Below are positions 1 through 6,669 of a stretch of DNA of 26,715 bases, in pieces. The first letter of the stretch is position 1; each line of letters starts with the position of its first letter. The notes under the pieces are model-generated. The model did not search any database and was not told where the DNA came from. It worked only from the letters and a program-made list of their open reading frames with translations. The stretch comes from UBA4644 sp900555855 (GTDB lineage: Bacteria; Bacillota; Clostridia; Oscillospirales; Butyricicoccaceae), in assembly GCA_052289195.1 (NCBI GenBank), contig DAWAJD010000026.1, positions 1 to 26,715 of the forward strand. The letters are read 5' to 3'. The translations under genes were made by a program, and so were the position numbers.

Positions 1-2
1 CC

Positions 3-1211
3 GAGATCCACAAGGTGCCGGCCACGGTGCTCTCCCGCTGCCAGCGGTATGATTTCCGCCGCATCCCGCCGGAGATCATCGCCGCCCGGCTGAATCAGAT
101 CGCCCAGGAGGAGGGCTTTTTACTGGAGCCCTCTGCGGCGGCGCTGCTGGCCCGTCTGGGCGACGGCAGCATGCGGGACGCGATCTCGCTGCTGGACCGA
201 AGCGTCTCTGCCGACGGGCACATTGACCTGGACCGGGTGACGGAGGCGCTGGGCGTGCCCTCTGCCGATACGGTGCTGCACATTTATCAGGCGGTGCAGC
301 AGGGCGACGCCGCCCAGGCGCTGGAGCTTTTTACCGGCTGCTATCTGGAAGGGCGGGACACCGTCTCCCTCTTTGACCAGCTTTTGTCGCTGCTGCGGGA
401 TCTTTATCTGCTGCGGGCCACAGGCCGGGAGGAATATCTCATGTCCTCCTCCGCCGCAGATCCGGCGGCCATCCGTGCGCTGGCCCGGAGCGCGGATCCC
501 ATGGAGCTGGAATATTTCGTCCGCTGCGTCAGCGATCTGCTGACCCGGCTCACCCGGACGGCCATCAAGCGCACCGACGGGGAGATGTGCCTGCTGAAGA
601 TGGCCCTGCGCCATGGCTTTGGCCAGCCCGCCGCGCAGGAGCAGTCTGCGGCGCAGGCCCGGCCTGCCGCAAAGCCCGCGCCCCAGCCCGCGCCCCGGCA
701 GCAGGAAGCGCCCCCGGAAGCCGCGCCCCTGCCGGAGGACCGTCCCCCCTGGGACGACCGGGATGCGCCGCCCATTTCTCCGGAGCCTGCGCCCCGTCCC
801 GCGCCGGAAAAGCCGCCGGTGCGGACGGCCTCTGCCCCTGTCGGCGGAGACCCCGCCGTACGCTCCGCCATCATGGCAGTGGTGGGCTCCCGCGTCAGCG
901 GCGCTGTGCGGACCTATCTGAATCTGGCCCAGATGAGCGCGGCAGACGGCGTTTTGGATATCGCCTGCCGGGAGGAAAGCATGATCTTCATGAACAAGCC
1001 CGCTGTGCAGCAGGCATTGCAGGAGGCTGCCGCGGCCTGCGGCTACCGGAGCGTGCTGCTCCATAAACAAGGGAGCGCTCCTGCCGGTCCGCTGCCCGCA
1101 CAAAAGCCTGCGCCTGTGGAGGCGGCCCCGGCAGCGGAAGCACCCTCGGCGCTGGATCAGATCCTGGCCAACGCCCGGAAGCTGGGCGTGGAGATCCGCG
1201 ATAAAAAGTGA
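3..1211 (+). CDS. dnaX: DNA polymerase III subunit gamma/tau, 5'-truncated
   Basis: This is the clamp-loader subunit that assembles the beta clamp and links the polymerase cores at the replication fork. The frame is open from base 3, so the N-terminal AAA+ ATPase core (Walker A, zinc site) lies outside the window. About 402 codons remain. They begin at the sensor-2-side motif VPATVLSRCQRYDFRRI, which is typical of the end of the DnaX ATPase domain. Then come the lid region (DGSMRDAISLLD), the helical collar domain, a proline/alanine-rich linker at about residues 205-275 of the visible part, and a C-terminal tau-type domain. The motif order and the following ybaB-recR genes make the identification secure. 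The first in-frame GTG at 15 is internal and not a real start. No frameshift signal for a short gamma form is evident in the visible part. Confidence 0.95.
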   Translation, partial: EIHKVPATVLSRCQRYDFRRIPPEIIAARLNQIAQEEGFLLEPSAAALLARLGDGSMRDAISLLDRSVSADGHIDLDRVTEALGVPSADTVLHIYQAVQQGDAAQALELFTGCYLEGRDTVSLFDQLLSLLRDLYLLRATGREEYLMSSSAADPAAIRALARSADPMELEYFVRCVSDLLTRLTRTAIKRTDGEMCLLKMALRHGFGQPAAQEQSAAQARPAAKPAPQPAPRQQEAPPEAAPLPEDRPPWDDRDAPPISPEPAPRPAPEKPPVRTASAPVGGDPAVRSAIMAVVGSRVSGAVRTYLNLAQMSAADGVLDIACREESMIFMNKPAVQQALQEAAAACGYRSVLLHKQGSAPAGPLPAQKPAPVEAAPAAEAPSALDQILANARKLGVEIRDKK

Positions 1212-1248
1212 AAGCTCATAATTTTGAACAAGCAAAGGAGAACGAACC

Positions 1249-1584
1249 ATGAAACCCGGAAAAATGATCCCCGGCGGCATGAATATGCAGGCCATGATGA
1301 AGCAGGCCCAGAAGCTGCAGGCTGAGATGCTGAAAAAGCAGGAAGAGCTGGAGCAGATGGAATTCAGCGCGTCTGCCGGCGGCGGCGCCGTCAGCGCCAC
1401 GGTGGTGAACAAGCAGATCACGAAATTGGAGATCAAGCCCGAGGCTGTGGATCCGGAGGATGTGGAGATGCTCACCGATCTGGTGATGACGGCCGTCAAC
1501 GATGCGCTGCGCCAGTGCGAGGAGACCGCTTCCCGGGAGATGAACCAGCTCACCGGCGGCATGGGCGGCGGCTTCGGCTTTTAA
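1249..1584 (+). CDS. ybaB: YbaB/EbfC family nucleoid-associated protein
   Basis: This is a small DNA-binding protein of the YbaB/EbfC family, which forms tweezer-like dimers on DNA and is usually encoded between dnaX and recR. The 111 residues show the family pattern: a glycine/methionine-rich start, a long charged helix containing MMKQAQKLQAEMLKKQEELE, then a beta-sheet core beginning FSASAGGGAVSATV, and a C-terminal glycine-rich tail (GGMGGGFGF). An AAAGGAG ribosome binding site lies upstream of the ATG. It starts 37 bases after the dnaX stop, so it is probably co-transcribed with dnaX and recR. Its precise role (recombination accessory or nucleoid organiser) is not fixed even for the family. 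Confidence 0.95.
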   Translation: MKPGKMIPGGMNMQAMMKQAQKLQAEMLKKQEELEQMEFSASAGGGAVSATVVNKQITKLEIKPEAVDPEDVEMLTDLVMTAVNDALRQCEETASREMNQLTGGMGGGFGF

Positions 1585-1600
1585 GTTGAAAAAAGCGATT

Positions 1601-1621
1601 CCCGCCGGAGTGCCCGGCGGG
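1601..1621 (+). other. GC-rich hairpin between ybaB and recR
   Basis: CCCGCCGG and CCGGCGGG form a perfect 8-bp stem with a 5-base loop, 16 bases after the ybaB stop. It is followed by GATCTGTAT instead of a T-run, so it does not look like an efficient intrinsic terminator. It may be an mRNA-stability or partial-attenuation element within the operon. Confidence 0.5.
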
Positions 1622-1641
1622 GATCTGTATCAGGAGGAGCT

Positions 1642-2241
1642 ATGCAATATTATGCCGCGCCGCTGGAAAAGCTTATCGAGCAGTTCCAGCGCCTGCCCGG
1701 CGTGGGCCGCAAGTCTGCCCAGCGCCTGGCCTTTTATCTGCTGAGCCTGCCCCAGGGCGGAGCGGAGGAATTTGCCAAGACGATTCTGGACGCCCGGGGC
1801 TCCATCCATACCTGCCGGATCTGCCAGAACCTTACGGAGGGGGAGGTCTGCCCCATCTGCGCCGATCCCCGGCGGGACGCCTCCACCATCTGCGTGGTGG
1901 CCGATCCCAAGGATCTGGTGGCCATCGAGCGCACCCGGGAATACCACGGGCTGTATCATGTGCTTCATGGGGTGATCTCGCCGCTGAACGATGTGGGCCC
2001 GGAGCAGCTGCGGGTCAGGGAGCTGCTGCACCGGGTGGCGGAGGGACAGGTCAGGGAGGTCATCATGGCCACCAATCCCGATACGGAAGGGGAGACCACC
2101 GCGCTCTATCTGACCCGTCTGCTGAAGCCCTTTCAGGTGAAGGTCACCCGGCTGGCCTATGGCGTGCCCGTGGGCGGACATCTGGAGTTCTCCGACGAGG
2201 TGACGCTGGCCCGGGCGCTGGAGGGCCGGCGGGAGCTTTAA
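1642..2241 (+). CDS. recR: Recombination mediator RecR
   Basis: RecR acts with RecO (and RecF) to load RecA on gapped DNA during recombinational repair. The 199-residue length is normal. Domains seen in order are an N-terminal helix-hairpin-helix (LPGVGRKSAQRLAFYLL, about 18-34), a four-cysteine zinc finger (C58, C61, C70, C73), and a Toprim domain starting TICVVADPKDL. The latter includes the conserved segments GLYHVLHGVISPL and ATNPDTEGETTALYL, followed by the C-terminal Walker-B-like region. An AGGAGGAGC ribosome binding site precedes the ATG. It is the third gene of the dnaX-ybaB-recR unit. Its stop codon overlaps the stop of the convergent LysE gene. Confidence 0.98.
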   Translation: MQYYAAPLEKLIEQFQRLPGVGRKSAQRLAFYLLSLPQGGAEEFAKTILDARGSIHTCRICQNLTEGEVCPICADPRRDASTICVVADPKDLVAIERTREYHGLYHVLHGVISPLNDVGPEQLRVRELLHRVAEGQVREVIMATNPDTEGETTALYLTRLLKPFQVKVTRLAYGVPVGGHLEFSDEVTLARALEGRREL

Positions 2242-2855
2242 CCCCGCAGCAGCTGCACAAAGCTCCAAAGGAGCTTTGCTCCATAAAACATCAGGACGCA
2301 GCCGCAGGCGCGGTTGATCCAGAGCAGGACGGTCCCGCTGATCTTCTCCCGAAAGAAGGAGAGCAGCGCCGTCATGCCGAAGAACCAGAGGCAGGAGGCG
2401 GAAGCCGTCCCCATGACGAACAGGGGCGCCTGCCCCGCCGGCAGAGAGGCCCGCACTGCGCCCAGCATCAGCGTGCCGTCGATGAGGGCCTGAGGATTGC
2501 ACCAGGTCACCACAAAGGCTGTCAGGATGACCTTGCTCCAGCGCTCCGGCCGGGGCGCCTGCTCCGCGACGGTCTGGGCCTTGGAGCGCAGCAGCTGCAG
2601 GCCCGTCCAGAGCAGGATCAGGCTGCCGCCGCAAAGGATCAGCTTCTGCAGCAGGGGAAAGCGGGTCATCAGCGCGCCCGCCCCAAAGAAGCAGGCGATG
2701 CCCAGCGGCGCATCGAAGCAAAAAAGGATCAGCGCCGTGAGAAAGGCCCGTTTCCGGTCATTTCCCATGGCCGTCTGGATCATAAAGAGGTTCTGCGCCC
2801 CGATGGGCGCCACATAGGCCAGACCCATGGTCAGCCCCTGAAGATAAATCGGAAT
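2238..2855 (-). CDS. LysE/ArgO-type amino-acid exporter, probable ATT start
   Basis: This is a membrane exporter of the LysE superfamily, which typically removes excess basic or other amino acids from the cytoplasm. About 205 residues hold six hydrophobic segments. The family signature near the N-terminus, GLAYVAPIGAQNLFMIQTA, and the WCNPQALIDGTL motif in the middle are clear. Family members begin about a dozen residues before the GLAYVAPIG segment. At that position the codon is ATT (2855-2853), 7 bases after a perfect AGGAGGG. The nearest ATG downstream (2828) lies inside the first membrane segment without a binding site. An upstream in-frame ATG (2891) overlaps the predicted -10 box. The call of an ATT start is therefore inference; the family call is firm. 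A divergent HxlR-type regulator gene suggests local control. Confidence 0.85.
   Translation of the reverse strand: MPIYLQGLTMGLAYVAPIGAQNLFMIQTAMGNDRKRAFLTALILFCFDAPLGIACFFGAGALMTRFPLLQKLILCGGSLILLWTGLQLLRSKAQTVAEQAPRPERWSKVILTAFVVTWCNPQALIDGTLMLGAVRASLPAGQAPLFVMGTASASCLWFFGMTALLSFFREKISGTVLLWINRACGCVLMFYGAKLLWSFVQLLRG
2258..2278. other. Stem-loop in the 3' end of the LysE gene
   Basis: CAAAGCTCC and GGAGCTTTG form a perfect 9-bp stem with an AAA loop, just past the overlapping recR and LysE stop codons. It lies inside the last LysE codons and has no T-run on either side. It is the only structure available that could help end transcripts coming from recR, but that role is speculative. Confidence 0.35.
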
Positions 2856-2862
2856 AGAAGAT

Positions 2863-2869
2863 CCCTCCT
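2863..2869 (-). promoter_or_regulatory. Ribosome binding site that decides the LysE start
   Basis: On the minus strand this reads AGGAGGG, an ideal Shine-Dalgarno, 7 bases before the ATT codon at 2855. No ATG, GTG or TTG codon in frame lies at a workable distance from it. This is the main reason for proposing ATT initiation. Confidence 0.7.
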
Positions 2870-2886
2870 GTCGGTGTCCTGTGATC

Positions 2887-2915
2887 AGCATAGCATGCCG
2901 CGGCCCTTTGCGCAA
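2887..2915 (-). promoter_or_regulatory. Candidate promoter of the LysE gene with overlapping palindrome
   Basis: On the minus strand, TTGCGC (2915-2910) and TATGCT (2892-2887) are separated by exactly 17 bases. This matches a sigma-A promoter whose transcript would start about 25 bases before the proposed ATT start. The -35 box lies inside the perfect 8-bp palindrome TTGCGCAA (2908-2915). That placement would suit binding of the divergently encoded HxlR regulator. The promoter is fair; the operator is inference. Confidence 0.5.
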
Positions 2916-2958
2916 GAACGCAGTTTCTGCAGAGCAAGAAAGGAAAAGCTTACTGCCT

Positions 2959-3308
2959 ATGGAAAAGCACAGCCAATATGACTGCCCCTGTCTGGAGCGC
3001 TGCCCCTTCATGAAGCCATGCGCTGCATCGGCGGAAAGTGGAAGGCGCAGATCCTCTGCGCGCTGGGCGCTTCCGGCCCGCTGCGCTACAACGCCCTGGG
3101 CCGCCGGCTGGACCATGTTTCCAATACGGTCCTGGCCCAGGCCCTGCGGGAGCTGGAGGAGGACGGGCTGGTGTGCCGCCGGGAATATCTGGAGGTGCCG
3201 GTGCGGGTGGAATATTCCATCACCGGGGCCGGCACGGAGCTGATCCCCATTTTGGACCAGCTCTCCGCCTGGGCAGAGCACCGCCAAAAGGTGCAGGAAG
3301 CACGCTGA
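2959..3308 (+). pseudogene. HxlR-family transcriptional regulator with one-base frameshift
   Basis: HxlR proteins are small winged-helix regulators of about 110 residues. The N-terminal part reads from ATG 2959 as MEKHSQYDCPCLERCPFMK. The remainder, from ATG 3018 in another frame, reads MRCIGGKWKAQILCALG and continues through the winged helix (VLAQALRELEEDGLVCRREY, then VEYSITGAGTEL). Joining them needs one extra base near 3015/3016: AAG-CC-ATG would become AAG-GCC-ATG, giving CPFMKAMRCIGGKWK. That restores both the family spacing between the conserved Cys-Pro and Gly-Gly-Lys-Trp and a 116-residue protein. No slippery heptamer is present, so programmed slippage is unlikely. No ribosome binding site precedes ATG 3018. 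This is either a genuine inactivating deletion or a sequence error. It is divergent from, and probably once controlled, the LysE gene. Confidence 0.8.
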
Positions 3309-3333
3309 AGCAGGCTTCGGCCTGTCCGGCTGC

Positions 3334-3361
3334 AAAGTCCGCCTTTGGGCGGGCTTTTTTT
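3334..3361 (+). terminator. Intrinsic terminator after the HxlR gene
   Basis: The arms AAAGTCCGCC and GGCGGGCTT form a GC-rich stem with one G-T wobble around a TTTG loop. A run of seven T follows. It lies 26 bases after the regulator stop. Confidence 0.85.
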
Positions 3362-3436
3362 GCATTTTGGCGGGAAATTGTGAAAAACAAATGAAAAACA
3401 GAAGGGAAATTCGGCAAAGTTTGGCGCGAAAATGTA

Positions 3437-3464
3437 TTGCATTAGCGTGGTAAAGTGATAAAAT
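3437..3464 (+). promoter_or_regulatory. Promoter of the amino-acid ABC importer operon
   Basis: TTGCAT and TAAAAT are separated by 16 bases in an AT-rich stretch following the terminator. They are followed about 50 bases later by a GGGAGGA binding site and the ATG of the lipoprotein gene. No operator or riboswitch was recognised in the short leader. Confidence 0.6.
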
Positions 3465-3512
3465 ATAGACCGTAAAAACAATGCGGCGTCACCGCGACGG
3501 GAGGATATTATC

Positions 3513-4298
3513 ATGAAAAAGATCATTGTACTGGCCCTGAGCCTGCTGATGTGCCTGAGCCTTTGCGCCTGCGGCGGCAAAACCGGGAAGCAGACGCTGG
3601 TGGTGGGCTTCGACCCGGAGTTTCCGCCCTTCGGCTTTGTAAATGAAAACGGCGAATACGACGGCTTCGATCTGGCGCTGGCCAAGGAGCTGTGCGTCCG
3701 GCTGGGCTGGGAGTTCAAGGCCGTCGCCATCAACTGGGACAGCAAGGACAACGAACTGGCCACCGGCTCCATCAGCTGCATCTGGAACGGCTTCACCTGC
3801 ACCGGCCGTGAGAACGAATACACCTGGTCCGATGCTTATGTAGACAACAGCATCGTGGTCGTGGTCAAGGCAGATTCCGGCATCCAGAGCCTGGCGGATC
3901 TGGCGGGGAAGACGGTCATGGTCCAGTCTGCGTCCTCCGGCGCCGACGCCCTCAACGGCAACACCGCCCTGAAGGATACCTTGAAGCAGGTGGTGGAGCT
4001 GGGCGATTACAATCTGGGCTTTATGGAGCTGAAGCAGGGCTCAGTAGACGCCATCGTGGTGGATCAGGGCGTCGCCGCCTACCAGATCGCCAATAACGAA
4101 GGCAATTATATCATTCTGGACGAGGCCGTCTCGACCGAGCAGTATGCCGTGGGCTTCCTGAAGGGCAATACGGAGCTGCGGGATCAGGTGAACGCGGAGC
4201 TGCTGAAGATGGCGCAGGACGGCACCATGGAAAAGATCGGCGAAGCCTATGTGCAGGACGGCCTTGTGCTGGAAAGCCTCTGCCTCTGCAAGAAATAA
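3513..4298 (+). CDS. Amino-acid ABC transporter substrate-binding lipoprotein
   Basis: This is the solute receptor of a polar amino-acid ABC importer (SBP_bac_3 family), tethered outside the membrane. The 261-residue product starts with a lipoprotein signal peptide. A hydrophobic stretch ends in the lipobox L-C-A-C, with Cys20 as the lipidation site. The mature part starts LVVGFDPEFPPFGFVNENGEYDG-like, the classic start of family 3 binding proteins, and contains GFDLALAKEL plus the second-lobe segment VDAIVVDQGVAAY. It is the first gene of a three-gene operon with permease and ATPase, 33 bases upstream of the permease. The substrate cannot be assigned from sequence alone; cystine, glutamine, histidine or arginine are all possible for this family. 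Confidence 0.92.
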   Translation: MKKIIVLALSLLMCLSLCACGGKTGKQTLVVGFDPEFPPFGFVNENGEYDGFDLALAKELCVRLGWEFKAVAINWDSKDNELATGSISCIWNGFTCTGRENEYTWSDAYVDNSIVVVVKADSGIQSLADLAGKTVMVQSASSGADALNGNTALKDTLKQVVELGDYNLGFMELKQGSVDAIVVDQGVAAYQIANNEGNYIILDEAVSTEQYAVGFLKGNTELRDQVNAELLKMAQDGTMEKIGEAYVQDGLVLESLCLCKK

Positions 4299-4331
4299 TC
4301 TGAAACATCAGTCGAAACGGGGGATCGGAAC

Positions 4332-4988
4332 ATGAGCGTTTCCGCCATGCTGCTGCAGCTGCTGCAGGCCTTTGGCATCACCGCCGCCATCTTTGCCCTG
4401 ACGCTTTTGGGGGCGCTGCCCCTGGGCCTGCCGGTGGCGCTGGGCCGCATGAGCAAATGCGCGCCGCTGCGCTGGCTCATGAGCGTTTATATCTCCGTCA
4501 TGCGGGGAACGCCGCTGATGCTGCAGCTGATGGTGGTCTATTACGGCCCCGGCCTGCTGTTTCATGTGAGCCTGCCGGACAACTGGCGGTTCCTTGCGGT
4601 GATCGTGGCCTTTGTCATCAACTATGCCGCCTATTTTGCGGAGATCTACCGGGGCGGCATCCAGTCCATCGACCGGGGCCAGTATGAGGCCGCGCAGGTG
4701 TTGGGTTATTCCCGGGGACAGACCTTCTTTCGGATCATCCTGCCCCAGGTGGTGCGGCGCATTCTGCCCTCGGTGACCAATGAGGTGATCACGCTGGTGA
4801 AGGATACCTCGCTGGCTTCGGTCATCGGCACGGTGGAGATGTTCACCCGGGCGCGGATGATCGTGGCGGCCCCCCGTTCGCCGGGCATGCTCACCTATCT
4901 GGCCGCAGGCGTGTTCTACTATGTGTTCAACGCCGTGGTGGCCTATGGCATGACCGCGCTGGAAAAACGCATGGATCATGGGAAGTAA
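4332..4988 (+). CDS. Amino-acid ABC transporter permease (HisM/GlnP type)
   Basis: This is the membrane channel subunit of the polar amino-acid importer. The 218 residues contain about five hydrophobic helices and the typical start of this family, in which the first helix is followed by YISVMRGTPLMLQLMVVYYG. The cytoplasmic EAA loop that docks on the ATPase is present as YEAAQVLGYSRGQTFFRIIL followed by PQVVRRILPSVTNE. A GGGGGA binding site precedes the ATG by about 8 bases. It sits between the lipoprotein and ATPase genes in a single transcription unit. Only one permease is present, so the transporter probably uses a homodimer. Confidence 0.95.
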   Translation: MSVSAMLLQLLQAFGITAAIFALTLLGALPLGLPVALGRMSKCAPLRWLMSVYISVMRGTPLMLQLMVVYYGPGLLFHVSLPDNWRFLAVIVAFVINYAAYFAEIYRGGIQSIDRGQYEAAQVLGYSRGQTFFRIILPQVVRRILPSVTNEVITLVKDTSLASVIGTVEMFTRARMIVAAPRSPGMLTYLAAGVFYYVFNAVVAYGMTALEKRMDHGK

Positions 4989-5001
4989 GGAGACGAAGAC
5001 G

Positions 5002-5766
5002 ATGGATGTTTTGCAGATCCGGGCGCTGAAAAAAACCTATCCCGGCGGGCCGGAGGTATTGAAGGGCGTGAGCCTTTCCGTGGCCCAGGGCGAGACCGTG
5101 GCCATCATCGGCCCCTCCGGCTCGGGAAAATCCACGCTGCTGCGCTGTGCAACCTTACTTTCCGAGATCTCCGGCGGAAGCCTGTGCTATCTGGGCAGGA
5201 CCGTGGCAGATACCGATGGGGAGGGCCGGGTGCGCTATGCCTCCAGGGCAGAGCTGAAGCGGGCGCGGACCTGCTTCGGGCTGGTGTTCCAGAGCTTCCA
5301 CCTGTTTCCCCATTTCACCGTTCTGAAAAACCTCACGGATCCGCAGATCCATGTGCTGGGGCGGGACCGGGAGCAGGCGGAGCAGAAGGCGCGGGCCCTG
5401 CTGGAAAAGATCGGTCTGGCCGACAAGGCCGAAGCCTATCCCGATCAGCTTTCCGGCGGACAGCAGCAGCGGGCGGCCATCGCCCGGGCGCTTTGCATGG
5501 ATCCGCAGATGCTCTTTTTCGACGAGCCCACCTCCGCGCTGGATCCGGAGCTTACGGGAGAGGTCCTGAAGATCATCCGGGAGCTGGCCCGGGAGAAAAT
5601 GACCATGGTGGTGGTCACCCACGAGATGGCCTTTGCCCGGGATGTGGCCCAGCGGGTCGTATTTATGGACGGCGGCGTCATCGTGGAGGAGGGCCCGCCG
5701 GAGCAGGTCTTCGGCGCCCCCCGGCAGGAGCGCACCAGGCGCTTCCTTCGCCGCTTTGAGGGCTGA
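5002..5766 (+). CDS. Amino-acid ABC transporter ATP-binding protein
   Basis: This is the cytoplasmic ATPase that powers the importer. The 254-residue protein shows Walker A GPSGSGKST, a Q-loop in LVFQSFHLFPHFTVLKNL, signature LSGGQQQR, Walker B MLFFDEPTSALDPEL, and the switch histidine in VVTHEM. Start choice: ATG 5002 is 8 bases after AAGGAGA and matches the usual N-terminus (MDVLQIRALKKTY). An in-frame ATG at 4978 inside the permease gene would add eight residues but lacks a good binding site. With the chosen start the gap after the permease stop is 13 bases. A bidirectional terminator follows. Confidence 0.95.
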   Translation: MDVLQIRALKKTYPGGPEVLKGVSLSVAQGETVAIIGPSGSGKSTLLRCATLLSEISGGSLCYLGRTVADTDGEGRVRYASRAELKRARTCFGLVFQSFHLFPHFTVLKNLTDPQIHVLGRDREQAEQKARALLEKIGLADKAEAYPDQLSGGQQQRAAIARALCMDPQMLFFDEPTSALDPELTGEVLKIIRELAREKMTMVVVTHEMAFARDVAQRVVFMDGGVIVEEGPPEQVFGAPRQERTRRFLRRFEG

Positions 5767-5771
5767 CAGCA

Positions 5772-5809
5772 GAAAAAAATCACGCCGCAGGCTTTGCCTG
5801 CGGCGTTTT
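5772..5809. terminator. Bidirectional terminator between the ABC importer and pgeF
   Basis: CGCCGCAGGC and GCCTGCGGCG form a perfect 10-bp stem around TTT (5783-5805). TTTT follows on the plus strand and a seven-A run precedes, so both convergent transcripts get a T-run. Confidence 0.9.
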
Positions 5810-5826
5810 GCTGTCTTGCGCCAGGG

Positions 5827-6633
5827 TCATTCCGCGATGCAGATCATACCGGCGTGGACGCCCCGGTCCTCGCCGCAGCGGCGGTGGGACCAGAAGAGCT
5901 TCTTGTCGCCGCAGCAGGGGCAGATGTTGGAAATATCGATGTTATAGGCCAAAACATCGGCCCGCAGCAGCATGGCGTAGGTGATGTTTTTCAGGTCGAC
6001 GCACCATTTTTCCCCTTCCCGGTACATATATTCCTGCACCATGCCGCCAAAGGCCGCCCGCATGGCCTCGGGGACATCGTCGTCGGTGACGAAGCAGGAG
6101 CGGCAGATGGAGGGCCCCACGGCCGCGATGAGCTCATGGGCGTCGGTGCCGTAGACCGCGTGCATCTTCTCGATGGTCTTGCGGACGATCTCCTGAGCGA
6201 CGCCCCGCCAGCCTGCGTGGACAACGGCGCAGGCCTTGTTTTTGTGGTCGTAAAGCATCACCAGCTGGCAGTCGGCATAAAAGCCCGCCAGCACCACGCC
6301 GGGGACATTGGTCATCAGCGCGTCCACTCCGTCGCCCACGGTGGTGAAATCCTCCAGCTTTTCCACCACGGCGATGTTGTCGGTGTGCTTCTGGGTGGTG
6401 CGGGCGATATGATGTACATCGGAGCCCAGGATATGGGCGGCGATGTCATAGTTTTTCATGATGTTTTCCCGGTCGTCCGTGCCGGTGAAGCGGAAGTTCA
6501 GGCTTTCATAAACGCCCTTGGAGACGCCGCCCTGCCGGGTAAAAAAGCCGTGCCGCAGCCGGGGATAGACGGAAAGCTGCGGAGAGGTAAAATAAACCAG
6601 CTCATCGGCGAGCTGCTTTCGAAGTTCAGACAT
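5827..6633 (-). CDS. pgeF: Peptidoglycan editing factor PgeF / YfiH-type polyphenol oxidase
   Basis: This is a member of the DUF152/YfiH family. It includes PgeF, reported to prevent L-serine misincorporation into peptidoglycan precursors, and purine-nucleoside-acting relatives (LACC1/FAMIN). The 268 residues carry the three metal ligands: His83 in TQKHTDNI, Cys122 in YADCQLVMLYD and His139 in VVHAGWRG. The start HGFFTRQGGVSKG and the C-terminal CPCCGDKKLFWSHRR also match the family. ATG 6633 is chosen because AAAGGAG lies 10 bases upstream; the frame extends eight codons further to a TTG without support. It begins 36 bases after the ymdB stop, so the two genes form a minus-strand operon. Which activity dominates here cannot be told from sequence. 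Confidence 0.92.
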   Translation of the reverse strand: MSELRKQLADELVYFTSPQLSVYPRLRHGFFTRQGGVSKGVYESLNFRFTGTDDRENIMKNYDIAAHILGSDVHHIARTTQKHTDNIAVVEKLEDFTTVGDGVDALMTNVPGVVLAGFYADCQLVMLYDHKNKACAVVHAGWRGVAQEIVRKTIEKMHAVYGTDAHELIAAVGPSICRSCFVTDDDVPEAMRAAFGGMVQEYMYREGEKWCVDLKNITYAMLLRADVLAYNIDISNICPCCGDKKLFWSHRRCGEDRGVHAGMICIAE

Positions 6634-6669
6634 ATTGTAAAGGCTCCTTTTGTTCAAAAAGTGAAATGA

